DNA from: Dichotomicrobium sp964540795
GTDB taxonomy: Bacteria > Pseudomonadota > Alphaproteobacteria > Rhizobiales > Rhodomicrobiaceae
Reading direction: 5' to 3'
Assembly (NCBI GenBank): GCA_964540795.1
Contig: CAZINX010000006.1
Coordinates: 62,001 to 126,000 of the forward strand
DNA: 64,000 bases
The translations under genes were made by a program, and so were the position numbers. Under the pieces are notes generated by a model. It was given only the letters and a program-made list of their open reading frames with translations, was not told where the DNA came from and did not search any database. Of the stretch, positions 61,416 to 64,000 are shown piece by piece (positions within the stretch are counted from its first letter, which is position 1; each line of letters starts with the position of its first letter).

Positions 61416-62327
61416 ATGTCAATGCCGCCCGGGGTCGCCTATCTGAACGGCCAATTCGTCCCAATCGCCGAAGCAAAAATATCCGTTCTTGATTGGGGGT
61501 TTCTACACTCCGACGCGACCTACGACGTCGTGCATGTGTGGAAGCGGCGCTTCTTCAGGCTGGAGGCCCATCTTGAGCGTTTCTGGCGCTCGGCCGAAAA
61601 GCTGCGCCTCAAGGTCCCGGTTGATCGCGATAAACTGGCGAAAATCCTCGCGGAGTGTGTCGAGCGCTCTGGGCTGGAGGACGCATATGTCGAGATGATA
61701 CTCACGCGCGGCATCTCCCCCACGTTCTCCCGAGATCCCCGCGATGCCGAGAACCAATTCATCTGCTTTGCCATCCCGTTTGCGTGGGTTCTGCCGCCCG
61801 AAAAGCATGAAACCGGCCTGTCAATCGCCGTCGCTGACATTCAGCGCATTCCACCTGAGTCGGTTGATCCGACCGTCAAGAATTACCATTGGCTGGACTT
61901 CGTGATGGGGCTCTATGACGCCTACGAACGCGGGGCAACCAGTGTGGTTCTCCAGGACGGCGATGGAAACCTTGCGGAAGGTCCGGGCTTCAACGTCTTC
62001 GTAATGAAGGACGGCGGGATGGCAACGCCGGATCGCGGCGTGCTGGAAGGCGTCACACGCCGGTCCGTCATCCAGCTTGCCGAAGAACTCCGTATCCCGC
62101 TCCAGGAGCGTCGGGTCTCGTCGGCGGAACTGGTCACGGCTGACGAAGCCTTCGCGACATCGACGGCCGGCGGCATAATGCCGATCACGCAGGTCAACGG
62201 CGGAACTGTCGGAAGCGGGCAGCCTGGCCCGGTCACGCGCCAACTCACGGCGGCCTATTGGGACAAGCACATCGAGCCGGATTGGTCGATGGCGGTGAAA
62301 GATATTCTGGACCAGAGAGGCGCCTAG
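61416..62327 (+). CDS. Class IV PLP aminotransferase, (R)-amine transaminase-like
   Basis: 303 aa fold-type IV PLP enzyme. The catalytic Lys155 is in DPTVKNYHW and Glu188 in LAEGPGFNVFVM. The N-terminal active-site stretch (His31 and Tyr36 in GFLHSDATYDVV), the FFRL segment, and the ending STAGG...G-x-PGPVT resemble fungal and Arthrobacter (R)-selective amine:pyruvate transaminases more than IlvE or D-Ala aminotransferase, as I recall those sequences. Codon choice is somewhat less GC-biased than in the neighbours. The ATG at 61416 lies 27 bp after the NAD(P)HX repair gene. The physiological substrate is unknown. Confidence 0.88.
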   Translation: MSMPPGVAYLNGQFVPIAEAKISVLDWGFLHSDATYDVVHVWKRRFFRLEAHLERFWRSAEKLRLKVPVDRDKLAKILAECVERSGLEDAYVEMILTRGISPTFSRDPRDAENQFICFAIPFAWVLPPEKHETGLSIAVADIQRIPPESVDPTVKNYHWLDFVMGLYDAYERGATSVVLQDGDGNLAEGPGFNVFVMKDGGMATPDRGVLEGVTRRSVIQLAEELRIPLQERRVSSAELVTADEAFATSTAGGIMPITQVNGGTVGSGQPGPVTRQLTAAYWDKHIEPDWSMAVKDILDQRGA

Positions 62328-63364
62328 ATACGGCCCGGCCCAGGCAGCCCCAGCAGGTCCGCCACGCGCTCCGACCACCAGCCCTTGAACAGCCGCGACT
62401 CGTGCTCGGCGAAGGCTTCGCAGACCATGCGCAGCTTGTCCTTGTCCGCCGCCAGACGCTCGACCTCCACCCAGCGGTTCCACTCGCGCGTGATCGTCCA
62501 GTCCGGGATGCCGAAATTCGCGTCCGGCAGGCGGTAGTGAAAGGTCGGGCGGCTCTTGACGCGGGCATCGGCGACGCTTGCGCGCACGCGCGGGGCGTCC
62601 AGCCAGGCAAACAGCGGCAGCAGGTCCAGTTCCCGGTTGCGGGTCGGGTTGTGCCAGAGATAGTCGTCAATGAGCGTCGGCAGGTCGGGCCAATAGTCCG
62701 TGGCCGCAACGCGGCGGACATACGCCTTGGGGAACGGGTCGGCGAAGGCGAACACGCGCCGCGTCATATCGACGGCAATCACCTCGCGCAGCCAGGGCGA
62801 CAGCAGCACATACGCCTTGAGGATCGACGTGATGTAATCCGCTTCCTTCCGCGCGATGTCGGGGTTGAGCTGCGCCCCAAAGGCATAAAGCGGGTTCTCG
62901 CGCGTGCCGGCCGCGCCGCGCCTGTTGAGCGCGTCGATGGTCGCGTCGAGCAGATGCATGTCCTCAAGGCGCAAGGGCGGACAGACGATCTCGCAGGGGA
63001 TCACGGTCGCCGCCAAGTCCCCCACAATCTCGCCGAGCGCGCTCTGGAACCAGCGCAGCCACTCGTCGACCTCCGCGGCGAGGATGGGCGACTCATCTGG
63101 GGATTCAAGGCGGTGAATATATTGCGAGTCCAGCTCGACGAGGAAGTCGCCGTGGCTGGTGCCCGTCACCTGAACGCGGTGGGGCGTCAGCGCCGCAAGC
63201 TCGCCGCCGAATATCTCCTGGACGCACGCGGCGGCCTGGCGCGGAGAGACCGTTGCAAACTCGATCTCCACGCCAACATGGCGCGGCTCGCCCTGCCAGT
63301 TCTGCGTGAAAGGCGGCGCGGCGGGGCGCGGGGACGCCTTGCCAGGGCTTTGCTCCAAGGTCAT
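62324..63364 (-). CDS. Amidoligase-family protein
   Basis: 346 aa member of the putative amidoligase family (COOH-NH2 ligase fold related to glutamine synthetase/GCS). The N-terminal nucleotide/metal motif is VGVEIEFA, followed by HGDFLVELDSQYIHR and VIPCEIVCPPLRLEDM, then a conserved NPLYAFGAQLNPDI block. Such enzymes are thought to form amide bonds on peptides, amino acids or cell-wall components; none close to this one is characterised to my knowledge. I chose the ATG at 63364; an ATG at 63427 would add 21 residues. It overlaps the convergent transaminase gene by 4 bp. Confidence 0.82.
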   Translation of the reverse strand: MTLEQSPGKASPRPAAPPFTQNWQGEPRHVGVEIEFATVSPRQAAACVQEIFGGELAALTPHRVQVTGTSHGDFLVELDSQYIHRLESPDESPILAAEVDEWLRWFQSALGEIVGDLAATVIPCEIVCPPLRLEDMHLLDATIDALNRRGAAGTRENPLYAFGAQLNPDIARKEADYITSILKAYVLLSPWLREVIAVDMTRRVFAFADPFPKAYVRRVAATDYWPDLPTLIDDYLWHNPTRNRELDLLPLFAWLDAPRVRASVADARVKSRPTFHYRLPDANFGIPDWTITREWNRWVEVERLAADKDKLRMVCEAFAEHESRLFKGWWSERVADLLGLPGPGRI

Positions 63365-63566
63365 GCCGTGTCCATCTGAGGGCTCTACGCGCCGCGCGAA
63401 AGACTCGCGCGCAAAGTTGTATAGCATATGGCCGGGGGTTTACGCAGGCGCGAAACCCTGAGAGGGTTCAAAACGTTGCGCGCGAGCGCGTTTTATACTT
63501 GTCTGGGATGCGCGCCGCGCACGACTGGCCGCAAATAGCGTTGCGCTGGAGGGGAGAGGCGCAAGC

Positions 63567-64000
63567 GTGTTCGTTGACCTGCAGCAGAACCCGTCCAACC
63601 TTTTGAACGCGGTGTTCGACAACCTGTTCGATGCCGTGGCCGTGGTCGATGGCGAGACGGGCCGGTTCCTCGGCGCGAATGAGGAGGCGCTCAGTCTGCT
63701 GGGCTACGAACCTGACGAGTTGCGGGCGCTGCGCCCGGACGACATCCATCCGCACGAAATTCCGCGCCTTCGGGACTTCCTGAAAGAGGTTCGCGTGAAG
63801 GGCCGGTGGATCTCTGGCGAGCTGTCCTGCCGGCGCAAATGCGGCGATCTGGTGCCAGCGGAAATCCGCGCCACGCGCGCCGTGGAAGCCAACCGCGAAC
63901 TCATCATCATCGTGATCCGCGACCGCCGCATCGACCAGCTGGCCGAACTGGGCCGGTCCATCCGCAAGATTGCGCATGATTTGCGCAACACGCTTGCGAC
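63567..64000 (+). CDS. PAS-domain sensor histidine kinase (partial, N-terminus)
   Basis: The frame is open from a GTG at 63567, preceded by GGGGAGAGG seven bases upstream, to the right edge (144 codons). Residues of about 10-125 form a PAS domain (LFDAVAVVDGETGRFLGANE, LLGYEPDEL, GELSCRRKCGDLVPAEIRATR). The next segment begins a dimerisation/phospho-acceptor helix with His in IAHDLRNTLA. There is no membrane helix, so it is a cytosolic sensor. The kinase domain and partner regulator lie beyond the window. Confidence 0.85.
   Translation, partial: MFVDLQQNPSNLLNAVFDNLFDAVAVVDGETGRFLGANEEALSLLGYEPDELRALRPDDIHPHEIPRLRDFLKEVRVKGRWISGELSCRRKCGDLVPAEIRATRAVEANRELIIIVIRDRRIDQLAELGRSIRKIAHDLRNTLA

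Noticed and set aside
1..64000. CRISPR arrays, prophage, insertion sequences, toxin-antitoxin or restriction systems
   Set aside because: No regularly spaced direct repeats, transposase or integrase motifs, or phage structural genes were seen. Nearly all sequence is accounted for by housekeeping or metabolic genes.

Overview
The window is a 64 kb stretch of high-GC chromosomal DNA, almost fully coding. It comes from a Gram-negative alphaproteobacterium, most likely of the order Hyphomicrobiales (Rhizobiales). The evidence is a GcrA cell-cycle regulator, the argD-argF-hslO operon, a DUF2865 protein of the type found in that order, long DUF3333-type PstA and long PstC subunits, a class II DAHP synthase, pssA/psd phospholipid genes and a CtrA-type TTAA-N7-TTAAC site. 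I see no phage, plasmid, insertion sequence or CRISPR array. The genus cannot be named from this stretch.

Layout. 1-3873: an RND efflux pump (permease cut by the left edge, plus adaptor). 3983-7178: argD-argF-hslO. 7721-8245: gcrA. 8295-16316: a complete phosphate regulon on the minus strand in the order phoR, pstS, pstC, pstA, pstB, phoU, phoB, with a candidate Pho promoter before pstS and a strong internal terminator between pstS and pstC. 16588-22374: a catabolic module of class III aminotransferase, divergent BKACE-family enzyme and TAXI-type TRAP transporter. 22529-28330: DUF971 protein, small unknown ORF, pssA, psd, Atm1-type ABC exporter and a LysM protein. 28566-32654: LOG-family hydrolase, HtpX-like protease, pncB, pncA and DUF423. 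32678-36116: cimA, an SMR pump and cysS. 36399-46297: DUF2865 protein, GNAT acetyltransferase, gltX, nadE, a permuted NlpC/P60-like protein, DAHP synthase, VIT-family transporter and YbdK-type ligase. 46329-53481: YceI, SDR, an Lrp/LysE pair, gor, rpiA, gabD and gph. 53573-53647: tRNA-Val(CAC). 54223-57403: thioredoxin-family protein, small membrane protein, a three-gene operon containing the Bacillus YtfI/YtfJ(GerW) pair, and a beta-lactamase-fold hydrolase. 57569-59526: glnA and glnB with a -24/-12 sigma-54 promoter. 59886-64000: NAD(P)HX repair enzyme, a fold-IV transaminase resembling (R)-amine transaminases, an amidoligase, and a PAS histidine kinase cut by the right edge.

Shared themes are phosphate and nitrogen starvation control (Pho regulon, glnBA), NAD economy (pncB, pncA, nadE, the NAD(P)HX repair enzyme) and arginine, isoleucine and aromatic biosynthesis. 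The signals least explained by ordinary annotation are three kinds. First, asymmetrically bulged palindromes: a covarying tandem pair at 44153-44320, one at the glnA 3' end and a REP-like element at 39666-39746. Second, a complete-looking but unannotated minus-strand transcription unit at 53771-54153, with promoter, strong ribosome binding site, tiny ORFs and terminator. Third, the GerW/YtfI operon and the BKACE enzyme that lacks the expected acidic catalytic residues.
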